64,000 bases of DNA from Rhizophagus clarus (lineage: Eukaryota > Glomeromycota > Glomeromycetes > Glomerales > Glomeraceae). Under the pieces are notes generated by a model. It ran no database searches and was not told the DNA's origin. It saw nothing but the letters and a program-made list of their open reading frames with translations. Each line of letters starts with the position of its first letter. Positions within the stretch are counted from its first letter, which is position 1. Shown in pieces: positions 1-11,621 of the stretch. The stretch covers positions 1,552,501-1,616,500 of the forward strand of contig BLAL01000011.1 in NCBI GenBank assembly GCA_015698045.1, given 5' to 3'. The position numbers and the translations under genes are program-made.

Positions 1-871
1 CTAGTTCTTTAATAAAAATTATATAAGTTTGGTTTTATTGATCAAATAAAACATTACTAAAAATACCTGTTGATCCTGAGTGAGTAATGCCAGTGCTATT
101 TTCACGAGCTTTATGTTCATAAGCCTTATGTTTACAAGCCTTGAATTTAATAAAGTCTAAATGTAAATAAAAATTACAGTACCAAATAAATAATACTTTC
201 CATTTATTGAGACAATATAAAGCTTTTAACTAAACTAAAATAATTATAATTACTTAAAATGTCTTCATCTTCTTCAAAAGGACACCTGTCAGAAATTCAC
301 TTTTCTAATGCAGTTCTATTGACATGTTTTTGTTTTCCTGCTCCAACTTAAATACTACTTTATCAAATATCATTTTATCAGTTTTTTTCAGTTTGTCCAT
401 TTTATCAAAAAGTTTAATTAATCAATATCATTATAATCATCATATCAGTAATATATATATAATTTTTTGTTCATGTGACAATTGTGACACTATAACACTA
501 TATTTATAGTATTAATTATGAATTTAAACGCATCATTATATCAAGTTTTGACTGTATAAATTGTTATTAAAATTGGGATGTCCAAAACTATTACAGTTCC
601 AGGCAAAGAGCTCTATAAGATTGTTAGCACTCTGAAATTTTAGGCAATCTACAAAAGAAATGGAATTTTCAGTAGTCGAATAAATACAGAAACTTTATGC
701 ATCACGGGCTACGTCCTGAATATTTATATTTATTTTGCATGTATTAATAAAAAATTTTTCTTGGCAAATTTTACTGATCTCAGATCAGAAAATCACATGA
801 TTTTTTATCTATTATTATACTAATACAAGCTTTTGAATTATTCCATCTTATATAAAAAAATAATATCAAAT
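1..871. other. AT-rich stretch, no gene seen
   Basis: No reading frame with recognisable similarity or plausible length is present on either strand. It is the upstream flank of the coiled-coil pseudogene that begins at 872. I see no repeat or inverted ends that would mark an element. Confidence 0.5.
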
Positions 872-2790
872 ATGCAATCTAAAATTAATTCATTAAGAAA
901 AATAAACTTAAAACTTCTAGCTAAGATTACTGAACTTAAGAAGAAGAATGCTGAAGTTAAGGCTGAGAATATGAAATTAAAGCATGTTTTGAAAGAACAT
1001 GAAGCCAGATTCATAAACCTAGAATAGAGAGATAAAGAAAAAACCACTCTTATTGCTAAATTAAATGATGATATCAAGGAAATCAAACAATCTTCAGCTA
1101 GTACTAATTCTGTCAAGATCTTTGATATATGTCAATCTATTTATACAAAAACTAAGTCGTTAGAGGAAAGTAAGATAGATATTTTCTTAAACGAAGTGTA
1201 TAAGAAAAGCATTAGTAACAAAATTAGGAAACGCAATAAAGAGAAGAAACTCCAGCGAGAATCAGCTTGTAAAGATTTGATTAAAAAAATATCTACTAGT
1301 ATCAGCTATAATGCACCTATCCAGAAACAACTGAGAGGTACTTCACATGACTCTATATCACAAGTAACTGAAATTTTGCTGACCTCAGGTTAAAGAAAAT
1401 CAGATATCTTACAAAATATAACTAACTTATATGAAAAAGCTTGTGATACAAAAGATGTATTAATAAAAGCCAATCAGGCAGAAATTTTATGCTAGAGTAA
1501 TTTTATTATAGCATTTGATAAAAGCATTGAGGAAATCATAGTTAGAGATAGAATAAGCATAAAAAAAGTCAAAGGACTAATTTATGATTTCATACTTACG
1601 CAGAATTCTGACACTAAGCATCCTGCTTTATATAAGAAAATTGAAAAAGCTAGGAAGATTTACAGGTTAACTAAAAAAACAGGATTAGATAAAGTCAAAT
1701 ACATAAAAACATATAGTACAACCACTATTTCAAAATTTACTAACGGAGAAATTCAAAGAGTCATAGACCACTTTACCAAAAATTCCAATATGGGATTCAC
1801 TGATAATCCCAATACTAGAAAACAAGATGACGATGTTCCAGAGAAGTCTGATCGAAATAATGTATTAGAAGTACAAGTGCATCTCTTAGATTTGGCTAAA
1901 ACTAGATCATCAACTGCATCTTGACCAACTTATGACCACATCTATTTTCATAAAAAGATATTGGATCAATATCCTAATTTAAATATAAAATGTAGTAGTG
2001 AAAATTTTGATTATTATGGGATTACTGATGAGACATCTTGTGGGAACTACATCTGCCCATTATGCAAATTAGGTCATAATGATGAAGAAATAGAAAGTAT
2101 ATATAAAGCCAGATTTTACTTTATTAAATGTGAACAGCATAAAATTGAGATAGTTGCACAGTCTTACCAACTCTTTGAGGATGATAATCTATCTGAGAAA
2201 TTTTAGTTTTTTTCAAATTAATGACCGGAAGAAAAAAAAATGGATTTAAATTGTTTGCAGTCATATAAAAAGGAAAATGACTGAGTCTAATAAAATACTA
2301 ACCACTGAATATCTGGATTAGCATGCCAAATTAAGTGAGTTACCAAGTATTTTGACAGATAAGATTTGTTCCAAATTATACAAAAGATATAAAAATGAAA
2401 CTGGATGTGAGCCATAGAAACTATCAGAAATACATGAATCAGAAGTTATAAATTCAAAGTCAAAAAAAGGGTCTATCACTTTCAAAACCAAACCTAATCC
2501 AGAATTAATTATTAAATCTGTCTTAGAGCACTTCTCATACTTGAAATTTGGAAATAGTTTCAAAGGAATTAATAATTATAATTTTACATCATCTGAATCG
2601 TAAAGCTCACCATATTCTATGTGTGATGGAATATATGGGAATTATGGATTATATGACTTATAGTACTGTGAAAATGAAAATCAGCTCACTTATGATCCTG
2701 AATTAATGAAATTGTATTTTCAAGACAAATTGGAATATTGCCTTATCTGCAACACTTTAAGCATTAAATTTAAATTTGCAATTATAACAT
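872..2790 (+). pseudogene. Decayed coiled-coil / 'FDYYGITDETSC' multicopy protein
   Basis: From ATG 872 one frame runs to a stop at 2206, broken by four in-frame stops (TAG 1025, TAA 1391, TAG 1493, TGA 1922) without a frame change. The N-terminus is a Lys/Glu-rich coiled coil (KKNAEVKAENMKLKHVLKEH). The middle contains 'YEKACD' and 'LIYDFIL' segments. The C-terminus reads NFDYYGITDETSCGNYICPL with a CPLCKLGH zinc-binding-like motif. After 2206 a second frame (about 2304-2780) continues with a related module (PSILTDKICSKLYKRYK..LEHFSYLKFGNSFKGINNYNF), again with stops at Trp or Gln positions. I recognise this from memory as a large gene family of Rhizophagus with unknown function. It is a dead copy. 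Calling it a host gene rather than element cargo is inference. Confidence 0.7.
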
Positions 2791-2969
2791 AGCCAGTCAT
2801 GTGGATCTGATCACCTAAAATATTCTGGTAAATTAATAGGGGATGTATGATATGCAAATCACAATTTTTATTTATTTTTAATAAAGTGAGTCTAACATTA
2901 AATAATTTCCATTGTGAAAAAAATAATATCAGCCGTGTCAGTTAGCAAGGTAGCCAATCAGAGCTTAAT

Positions 2970-3420
2970 TTATTGAAATTTTGCATTATTTATTAAATCA
3001 AACCTGAGTTTATCATATTCAAAAAGATTTAAACTTTTTACAGGATGAGCTAAAGCATCCAATAATGCATTGTGTTCTAATACTCCAAATGAATTAGATT
3101 TAGAAAATATGACAAATAATCCATTTTTTGCTTGCTCAAATAAATTAGAAAGGCGCATGGTAAATAGTCTAAGAATTATAAAACGTTGACAAGCTTCTCA
3201 GTCTTGATAAAGCTTTTCCCAAGCATCTTCACTAAAATCTTTTTTATAATCCTATCTCATCTTCATTGTCATCATCAAACAGCCAGAACTCATCATCAGT
3301 TACCATAGGTAACAATAGCATCTCTAGCTCAGTATCAGCGTCTAACTCATATTTATTATTATCATCATTAGGACCAGAAATAATTAGTAAACTTTATTCC
3401 ATAGCTGGAGAGATATTTAT
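2970..3420 (-). pseudogene. Fragment of an unrecognised gene, broken
   Basis: On the minus strand a coding-looking stretch begins near 3420 (SGPNDDNNKYELDADTELEM), passes an acidic segment DDEFWLFDDDNEDE, shifts frame by one base in an A-run near 3247, and continues as DYKKDFSEDAWEKLYQD..EACQRFIILRLFTMRLSNLF and FVIFSKSNSFGVLEHNALL to a stop at 2970. There is at least one in-frame TGA where Trp is likely. The even amino-acid composition, unlike the surrounding low-complexity frames, supports former coding. I do not recognise the family. Confidence 0.45.
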
Positions 3421-3451
3421 TAAGATATACTTATCTTTAATTTATATTTAA

Positions 3452-4472
3452 AAACCTTTTCACCTAATCAAATCAGAACAATTCTTCAAATCAGGCGCTA
3501 AAGTATAAGCAGAGTCATGAATGTTTGGTCACAGTTCAGTAACTGCTTAGATGAATTTTAAGATGGATTACATCATTTTTTGAATCATATGAATGGCTTA
3601 GCTGAGCATATATTATGCGTAATAAATAAGTATGTTATCACTATACTTCACGCAGTAAATAATAGTTAATATATGCTATTTTTATAACAATGAAGTCAGA
3701 GCCAAGATCCTATGAAATACCATTATATTTTTGCAAATTTATGGGGAAGTAGATCATCTGTCTTTTAGAACTGGAATCAATAAATAATTAATCTGGTGAT
3801 GTTATTCACTTTTTCTGAAAAGTTCTGGCATAATTTTTGCTTATCATGTTTTTTTTTTGCTTGAAAGTTCTGGCATGATTTCCATTTGTAAATTGCAGAT
3901 CTACATTATTTAATTAGCTTATTGGGATTAGCACAATGATGGGATGGATAAATACCACCTTTCTTCATTAGTATAATTTTTGACAACTAAAAGCCTAAGA
4001 TTTTGATTTAACATAATTGAAATGAAGATAAATCTACTGTTAAGGGGCTTCACAAATCTTCAGATAAATGGTACATTTTTATTTAGCTTATTGGGATTAG
4101 CATAATAATGAAATAAAGAGCTCAGGTATGTAAATAGATATTATTGGTTTGAAGTTTGGTTGAACTCTGGTTAAAGTCATCTTGAGACTGTGCTTCAGAA
4201 AGTAAACTCTTATTAACCGCACTTTTTTTTCATATTTATTCGAGAAAAAAAAGCTACCAGATAAACAAGTTGAATATGTTATTTTCCGCATATTGACAGA
4301 TCAAGAGAATCATAAAAAGTAGAATAATTACAAAAAATGTGAAGTCTGGTTGAACTTTGGTTAAACTATGGTTAATGTGTAGTTGATATACAGTTGATCT
4401 GATGATCCCTTTGGGATCTCTCCAGTTATACCAAAGATAAAATTCCTTTTTATGTAATAATGTTCTGCCAAA
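3452..4472. other. Non-coding stretch with short dispersed repeats
   Basis: No gene is seen. Two short phrases recur: 'attgggattagcacaatgat' near 3922 and 'attgggattagcataataat' near 4091. Another pair is 'gaagtttggttgaactctgg' near 4151 and 'gaagtctggttgaactttgg' near 4341. These look like remnants of local duplication. The right end is the promoter side of the trihelix gene at 6687, now separated from it by the hAT-like insertion. Confidence 0.4.
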
Positions 4473-4480
4473 GATACTTT

Positions 4481-6539
4481 TAGGGCTCTGATCGGTTTAG
4501 TTCAGTTCAGTTTTTGCAAAAATCAATACTGAACTGAATTGATCGGTATTAGTATTGATGATTACTAAAACTGACTAGTATTGGTATTGATGATTATTGA
4601 AACTGATCAATAATTACCAAAAACTGAACTGATTTACTGATATTAAAAATTATTTTTAATAAAAAAAACATCGCAAAACTATTTTTTTACTAAATCAAAT
4701 CATCTATAAAAATGTTTTGCAACGTTTTTTTAATTAAAGTGACAAAACAATACGTTGCAAAACATTTTTTTATTGAATCAACTAATAAAAACATTTCGCA
4801 ACATTTTTTAAAAAAAATAAGTTTTTTTTTATTACTAATAAAAAACGGTTTGCAACATTTTTATTATAGTGACAAAAAAAATGTAGCAAAACGTTTTTTT
4901 TTATTAAATCAACTAATAAAAAATGTTTCGCTATGTTTTTTAATTATAGAGACAAAAAAAATGTTGCAAAACATTTTTTTTATTAAATCAACTAATAAAA
5001 AATGTTTCACAACGTTTTTTAATTAAAGTGACAAAAAAAATGTTGCGAAATGTTTTTTTTATTAAAATCATCTGATAAAAAACGTTTCGCAACATTTTTA
5101 TTAAAGTACAAAAAAATGGTAAGAAACATTTTTTTATTAAAATTAGCTCATAAAAACATTTCACAATGTTTTTATTAAAGTGTCAAAAAAATGTAGCAAA
5201 ATGTTTTTTTTATTAAATCAACTAATAAAAAAATGTTTTGCTATATTTTTTAATTATAGAGACAAAAAAAAATGTTGTGAAATGTTTTTTTATTAAAATT
5301 AGCTCATAAAAATGTTTCACAACGTTTTTATTAAAGTGGCAAAAAAAATGTAGTGAAATATTTTTTTTATTAAATCAACTAATAAAAAACGTTTCACTAC
5401 ATTTTTTAATTATAGAGACAAAAAAAAATGCTGCAAAACGTTTTTTTATTAAATTAACTAATAAAAAACATTTCACAACATTTTTTAAAAAAAATAATTT
5501 TTTTTTATTAACTAATAAAAATGTTTCGCAACGTTTTCTATTAAAGTGATAAAAAAATGTAGCGAAACATTTTTTTTATTAAATCAACTGATAAAAAACG
5601 TTTCGCTATGTTTTTTAATTATAGAAATAAAAAATATAGCAAAACGTTTTTTTTTATTAGATCAACTAATAAAAAATATTTCACAACGTTTTTTAATTAA
5701 AGTAACAAAAAAAAATGTTGCGAAATATTTTTTATTAAAATTAACTCATAAAAATGTTTTGCAACATTTTTATTAAAGTGACAAAAAAAATGTAGCGAAA
5801 CATTTTTTTATTAAATCAACTATTGAAAATATTTCACAACATTTTTTAATTATAGAAACGAAAAAAATGTAGCGAAACGTTTTTTTATTGAAATTAACTC
5901 ATAAAAACATTTTGCAACTTTTTATTAAAGTGACAAAAAAATGTAGCGAAACGTTTTTTTATTAAATCAACTATTAAAAACATTTTGCAACGTTTTAATT
6001 ATAGCTACAAAAAAAAATGTAGCGAAACATTTTTTTTATTAAAATTAACTAACAAAAACTTTTCGCAATGGTTTTGTAATTATGTTGACAAAAAACTGCT
6101 ATAGACAATTTTTTTTATCAAATTAATATTTCGCAATGTTGTTTATTAACGTGACAAGAAAAAAGTTGCGAATAGTTATTTTTTTATTAGATTAATGAAT
6201 AAAAATGTTTTTCAACATTTCTTAATTAAAGTGACAAAATACTGCCACAAAATAGTTTGTTTTATCAAAATAACTAATAACAAACATTTCGCAACATTTT
6301 TTTTATTATATTAACACTATATTAACTAAATAAAACGTTTTTTTTTATTGTTATTTAGTTAAATCAATTTGGTAATTCAGTTTGGTAAATTGCAAAACTG
6401 GTACTAAAACTGCAGTTACCAAAACTGATCAGTAAATTTACTGAAAGTTTCAGTTCAGTAAACCGTAAAAACTAAAACTGCTTTGATACTGAAACCGATC
6501 AGTACGGTTTGATAATTACCAAAACTGATCAGAGCCCTA
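4481..6539. mobile_element. hAT-like non-autonomous element, copy 1
   Basis: The ends are inverted: TAGGGCTCTGATC at 4481 and its complement GATCAGAGCCCTA ending at 6539. They are flanked by an 8-bp target duplication, gatacttt (4473-4480) and gatacttc (6540-6547). Terminal regions are rich in 'CAGTTTTGGTAATTAC'-type phrases repeated in both orientations. No transposase is present; the interior is a tandem array. The 8-bp duplication and TAGGG ends fit the hAT superfamily by established criteria. A second member lies at 61044-62200, with ends TAGGGTTCCGATC and GATCGGAGCTCTA, so this is a family. Confidence 0.75.
4680..6340. repeat. Tandem array inside hAT-like copy 1, unit about 80 bp
   Basis: Units contain a short inverted core of the form AAACGTTTCGCAACGTTT followed by 'ttaaatcaactaataaaaa' spacers, repeated roughly every 80 bp about twenty times. 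Units differ mostly where the core has CG: many copies read TG or CA instead (cgtttcgcaacg against catttcacaatg). This is what methylated-CpG deamination produces. Plus-strand reading frames across the array are repeat artefacts. Confidence 0.8.
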
Positions 6540-6557
6540 GATACTTCTAGCAGACTA

Positions 6558-6563
6558 TATAAA
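6558..6563 (+). promoter_or_regulatory. TATA box of the trihelix gene
   Basis: TATAAA within 'cagactatataaacaact', 124 bp upstream of the ATG at 6687 and followed by a pyrimidine-rich leader. It starts 19 bp after the right end of the hAT-like element, so the insertion separated the core promoter from whatever lay upstream. Confidence 0.45.
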
Positions 6564-6686
6564 CAACTTATCTCCAAAGAAATTTATCAAAATATTTTCT
6601 TTCAGTTTAGTACTCTCAATCCTTTATAGGATCATTGCCTTTCATTAATCCTCCTACTTATATTTCAGCACCCTAACATTGAAAAA

Positions 6687-7200
6687 ATGGCTAAATGGAC
6701 TGATCCACAAATTCGTACTCTTATTGATAAACATAGAATCAGAAACGATGAGTTTCATAACCTTGGAAGAAATCAGAAAAGATTCTGAAGTAGTATTGCG
6801 AGTAAGATCAATCAAGAGAATGAGTCATCATTTAACAGTCACCAATGTAAAGAAAAATTCTTGAATTTTGTCCAGAATTATAATATAAGTTATCACTATA
6901 TTTGAGAACTTTATTGTTAGCTCTACTAATTGTCCTTCATGTCCACTTCTAACATTGATTATTTTATTGTTAGACTATATGTAATTTTATGTCTAGTAAA
7001 AGTAAAGCAAAAGTCAAACAGGTATATAATATTTTGATGAATTTCATACACATTTTTAGAAGAGACCTGAGGATGAATTTGATAGAGTTCGCAGTATTAA
7101 TACTTTTAACTGAAGACGAAGTGGAAGAAGTGAAAATATTACGTCTTCACCATCTACCAGGAAAGTTGAACACAAATTGAAATCTTTTGAAAGATGGTTA
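6687..7200 (+). pseudogene. Decayed trihelix (Myb/SANT-like) DNA-binding protein
   Basis: ATG 6687 opens MAKWTDPQIRTLIDKHR, followed by a GRNQKRF segment that ends in TGA 6786 where the family has Trp, then SSIASKINQENES..CKEKFLNFVQNYNI. This is the three-helix Myb/SANT-like pattern with spaced aromatic residues. After a probable intron (roughly 6885-6973) the protein resumes with YFDEFHTHF, a TAG where Trp is expected, and KRPEDEFDRVRSINTFN, another TGA, then RRSGRSEN. There is also a one-base shift near 7010. The family is a putative DNA-binding factor. A paralogue from a different branch lies at 35876-36527. The copy is dead, with most stops at Trp/Gln/Arg codons. Confidence 0.65.
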
Positions 7201-7856
7201 AGCCAAAGTCTGTCTATTGGTTGAAGTCAATCACTAACCGTTAGTTGAAAAAGTCAAAGATAATTGCCACTTATTAGTCAAAGTTACTTAACAATTCTGC
7301 CTGTTAGCTCGTTAACCACTAATGATGAAATAGATATTTCTGATACAGAGCAGTTGGTCAGTTAAGAAGGAGAATTACATATCAGTTCCTTATCATTTTG
7401 ATCACTACTTTCTCATGATATTGCCACTGGTAATACCTAAGAATTATCAAATATGAGGGTAATAAATAGTAACCACATATTTCTTCACTTATTAATTAAT
7501 GTATTTTTTCTCTACTCATACTTTGAAAAAATATAATAAAGATCTTTGCTTTTAAAAAGTGTTGTGTATTATGTGTTTCGTGTCAGTAGTTTAGCTACTG
7601 CGCAAAATCTGATTGGCTGATCATCCCAATGACTAATCTTTATATTTTATTGATATGACATTATCTGAAGTTAAATAAAAAAATGAATTTTTATTTACTA
7701 ACATGCAGTCTCACAAATTAGCTACAAATCATCTAATTGCTAATCAATAAATCTGTATAAATTTGAATAATGATATTATCTAGTATAAGTTGCTAAATAA
7801 TTGCTAGAATTTGCTAAAAATACTATAAATCACTAAAAATTATTATAATCTACTAA
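7201..7856. other. Intergenic, nothing recognised
   Basis: AT-rich. Short 'gctaaat' / 'actaaaa' phrases near 7790-7860 look like slippage products. No gene or element ends are seen. Confidence 0.4.
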
Positions 7857-8600
7857 AATACTATTATAGATTTAGATTGTAAAACATATTCTAAGCTAAT
7901 TGATGCAAATAATACTTATGGAGGCTCTGCAAAATATATAAGAATACTTGATGCGTTATTAACTTTAATAAAAAGATATAATTACAAAACACTAGAAATG
8001 TGGTGTTCTTATATCCATGATCTATTTAAGAAAATACTTGAAAAGAATCTAAGAATTCTTTCTAAAAATATATATATTATAATGTACGGAAAGATGTATG
8101 AAAATGATAAAGTTCACAGTCATCCAATTGATTATATATATTGTAGTGTATGTGACTCCTTAGTTTTCATACTTAGAGGGTATGTATATAATCGTCGCAA
8201 TCAAGATAACCACTTGAAGAGATGTATTTCTAGAAATACTATTTCGAATGAACATACAAGAAGAAATGAAATTTTCAAATCTATTAATATAAGAAAATTT
8301 CAGATCTGGCAATATAAACAATATATATTATAAGAAGAAGCTAAAATTAATCATTTCTGTCTAGAGCTTTTCTTCCAATCTACCTCACACTCAGAAAAGG
8401 ATAAGTTGGCATTAGTATCATATGATCATGATGCAAATTTTATGGCTAGCTATGAAGCATATGCCTAGTCTAAAGCAATAGTAGAAAAAAATACTATGTC
8501 AAGTACTCCAAAAATATGAGCCAGCTTGTATTTTAACTATCAAGTAAGAAATGGTTTTGCCAATTTTTTATCAATCATCATCAAATTATAAAAGTGATAC
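7857..8600 (+). pseudogene. Unrecognised decayed gene with a Cys/His segment
   Basis: A single frame is open from 7857 (LDCKTYSKLIDANNTYGGSA..IRILDALLTLIKRYNYKTLE) through 8330, then continues past TAA 8331, a TAG in YEAYA*SKAI and a TGA in TPKI*ASLYF without a frame change, to about 8595. The segment DYIYCSVCDSLVFILRGYV followed by NHLKRC has Cys/His spacing that could bind zinc. A short downstream piece in another frame reads KSDTGKLFISSQYAKQPKD. I do not know the family. The preserved frame with stops at likely Gln codons marks it as a former protein gene. Confidence 0.5.
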
Positions 8601-10258
8601 AGGCAAATTATTTATCTCATCTCAGTATGCAAAACAGCCAAAAGACACTACTTTGAGATTGAGAGATGGAAAAGTAATCATGGTTGTCTAACTAACTTAA
8701 CTGATTTAAATAACCTTGCTGAAGCATACTTTAATTCTGTATGAAAAATACAGAAAGAAAATAAACTTAACTGTTAAAACACTTTATAATATCTTTTAAC
8801 TGAACATTATCATTATATATCTTAATTATATTTACCCAAACATAACTTACACTTTTTTTTTTGCAAAATGAATAGCTATATAATCTGCATGTATGATTAC
8901 CTAATATAATTGGACAAAAATACTATACATGAAATGTATTACCTACCAAATTTTCTAGGTTAGTTCTTGACCCAGATCCTGAATATTATCTTAATAAAAT
9001 AATATATTATCCAATGCTTCATGACCAATACATATAGGCATATACAACATAAATTCTAGTAAAATATACTACCTGCAGGTTTATACAAAATAAAGATTAT
9101 AATCCCTGTCATATTAAATGTCACTTATGATTACCTTCATACTAATTTTTGAAAATTGCAGGTGATTAGCTGAGTTTATAAGTGACCAGAAATCTTTCTT
9201 TACTTATTTTCTGGTCTTATATAGATAACTGGGAAATCTCTAATTTTAGTTTAAAATAGTTAATCATATGATATATTAATGAGTGACATGCTCTTGGAGA
9301 TTACTCATTTATTCCATGGGAAGGAAATAGGAATAATATGGTTTTTTTCTCTTCAGAAAAAAAACCATAATATTCCTAACTCCTCATAGAATAAATAATA
9401 CTAATTTGCCTATTCTGGATTAGTTTCTGAGTAATATAATGTTAATTATACTAAAATAGCAATATGCCAAACTATATTACTTGCATTATAAAACTTAAAA
9501 TATACGTAATACGTGACTTTTAACTAAAACATGCCTTCTCTCACTTATTTCAATTTCAATTTATAAAAGGATGTAGGAGCTGAAGGTAAGTTTAAGTAAT
9601 AGCCATATTTTTCTTTCAGCTTAGCGCTCTGCATACCACACTGAAATTTTTGCAAACTTTTTTAATATAACTGCTATATCTAATACTGCCTTTGATATTC
9701 AAATAAACTCATTTGTATATGTAAATATTCTATATATCAATTATTTCGAACTTTGCTCCTATGAAAATTGGTCTCTCCATTACTATGTCTCTATGCTGAT
9801 TAAAAATTATAAGTTGCTGAGAAGAAGGAAACTCATCGTAGCTTTTATAAAGTCTTACATAATATCAAAAATGATCTTAGCATATCTCAAGATGTTTGAG
9901 ATATTGCTTAAAATCTTATAAAGAACAGTAAGATAAGTATATTTAGAATATTTATTTGTATTAGTAGGCTCTTTAGTCAGATGCTTACACCTATTACCAT
10001 GCCTTAATAGGAGTCCTGCAAATATTAAATAAATGCATTTATTACCATGTCCTAATAAACATCATAAAATGTATCATTATAATTTTTTAGTAAAGATTTG
10101 CTAATTCTGGAAAAGGTTTTGGCTATATACCTTTCTTTACATTAATAAAAAATTATTTATTGGCAAATTCCTGAATCTACCACCAATTTTGTGAAGCATT
10201 TTAATGGCCAATAGTTATTTTTATTCAAATATGCTTACTGGAAAATATTATTTCTCAC
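8601..10258. other. Intergenic; one strong hairpin
   Basis: No gene is seen. At 9329-9377 the sequence 'aggaataatatggttttttt' is followed after an 8-nt loop by its exact complement, giving a stem of about 20 bp that could fold in DNA or RNA. The rest is AT-rich with no detectable repeat family. Confidence 0.5.
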
Positions 10259-10590
10259 TTATTGCTTTATATAGGCTGATATCAAGAATGTTAATAGTTT
10301 ATGGGAAAAAGCTATTAAAGAAAAGAAAATATCATCTTCACCAGCACCAGTATTGCCATTATCATCATCGTCATCATCATCATCATCTGTTTTAGGGGAA
10401 GAGGCAACAAGATTTAACTTTAGATTATCTTTCAAAGAAGCACATAATTCCTTACCTTAGTTGCTTTTGCTCAAATATAAATATACCTTTATATACTAAT
10501 AGATCAGTAGATGTTCTTGAGGTGGTAAAATCTACAGTTTGCACATTTAACCCAAAAATAATTGCTTTCAAATCTTCATACTCCTATAAA
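10259..10590 (-). pseudogene. Unrecognised gene fragment with Asp run, broken
   Basis: Minus-strand coding starts near 10590 (YEDLKAIIFGLNVQTVDFTT, SRTSTDLLVYKGIFIFEQ) and shifts frame near 10457. It then reads KELCASLKDNLKLNLVASS, PKT followed by nine Asp, NGNTGAGEDDIFFSLIAFSH and KLLTFLISAYIKQ to a stop at 10259. The plus-strand His-rich frame over the same bases is its shadow. Composition and continuity favour a former protein. The function is unknown. Confidence 0.4.
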
Positions 10591-10732
10591 AGTTTGAATC
10601 ATTTACTAGTAGATTGTTAAATAATGATTTTTAGATTTATTTTTTCTTTTAATACTTATTTTAAATAAAAGTAAAAATAAAAAATAATTAAATGAAAAAA
10701 TTTTATTTTATTTAAAAAAAATTTTTTTTATT

Positions 10733-10850
10733 AAGAAGTATTGAAAGCAGTATTAATCTTTTAATGGTTAATTTTAAAGTACAAAAATTTGATGGGAAGC
10801 TTTCAATATACATGACCTATTAAAAGATTGAAATTTTTCAATACTTCCAA
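10733..10850. repeat. Imperfect inverted repeat (MITE-like)
   Basis: The left arm 'agaagtattgaaagcagtat' followed by 'taatcttttaatggt' is matched by the complement of 'acctattaaaagattgaaat' followed by 'ttttcaatacttcc'. The arms are about 35-40 bp around a 40-bp centre. No target duplication could be fixed, so this is either an old MITE or a simple fold-back. Confidence 0.45.
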
Positions 10851-11621
10851 ATCTTTCAATATGCCTTTCAATTCTAACAAAAAGTTGTTGAAAGCCTTTC
10901 AAGCATATCACTATTCTTAACTATTATACCATTAATAGTAAAAATCATATGATCAACCTGATTTTAGATGATCTTTTAAAAAGATTTTATCATATAACAA
11001 AATATTTTGGGTTTAAAAAGTCTTTTGAATTATTTTATTATTTTAGAATTTATTTATTGATATTATAAAAGTAAATGGTTATATAGAATTATTATTCTAG
11101 AATAATCTGAATTATTTTAGATTAATTATTCTAGATTAATTATCTAAATTACTATTTAACCAGATATTCAAACAGGCTACTTTAATTATTTATAGAATAA
11201 TCCAGTAAAAAGCTCTAATTAAAATAAAATAACTTACATTTTTAATAAGTGTATATTTAATTAGTTTATTAATCATTTCACAAAAAATTTATTGGTCATC
11301 ATTTTTAATTTAACCAATAATCAATTCAATTATGAACTGGCCTGTTATTCAGATTTTTGATCACAAAATCCATTAATTTTATTACCCAATAAATATCAAC
11401 CAAAAATCAAATCAAAAATCTGATCAATCAGAATTTTGAACAGGGTTGAGGTTGAGGTTGGTTAAGATTTAGCTTGACTGGCCTGATCCAATAGGACAGG
11501 CCCATAGATGATGTGTGACTAGCCACATGTTAAAGTACAAATATGTCTTTGTTGTGTAATCATAAAACACGTATCATCAATTTTTTTTACGTGTTTCCAG
11601 AATCCAGAGTATTTTTCAGAA

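Noticed and set aside
872-2206. Reassigned stop codons (TAA/TAG read as Gln)
   Set aside because: Stops also replace Trp and Arg, TGA is affected too, and intact genes such as 35876-36527 use CAA/CAG and a normal TAA end.
4712-5776. Frames across the hAT-like array
   Set aside because: They are repeat-driven; the same peptide words recur every ~80 bp and follow the DNA unit.
10204-10395. His-rich plus-strand frame
   Set aside because: Shadow of an Asp run in the minus-strand pseudogene at 10259-10590.
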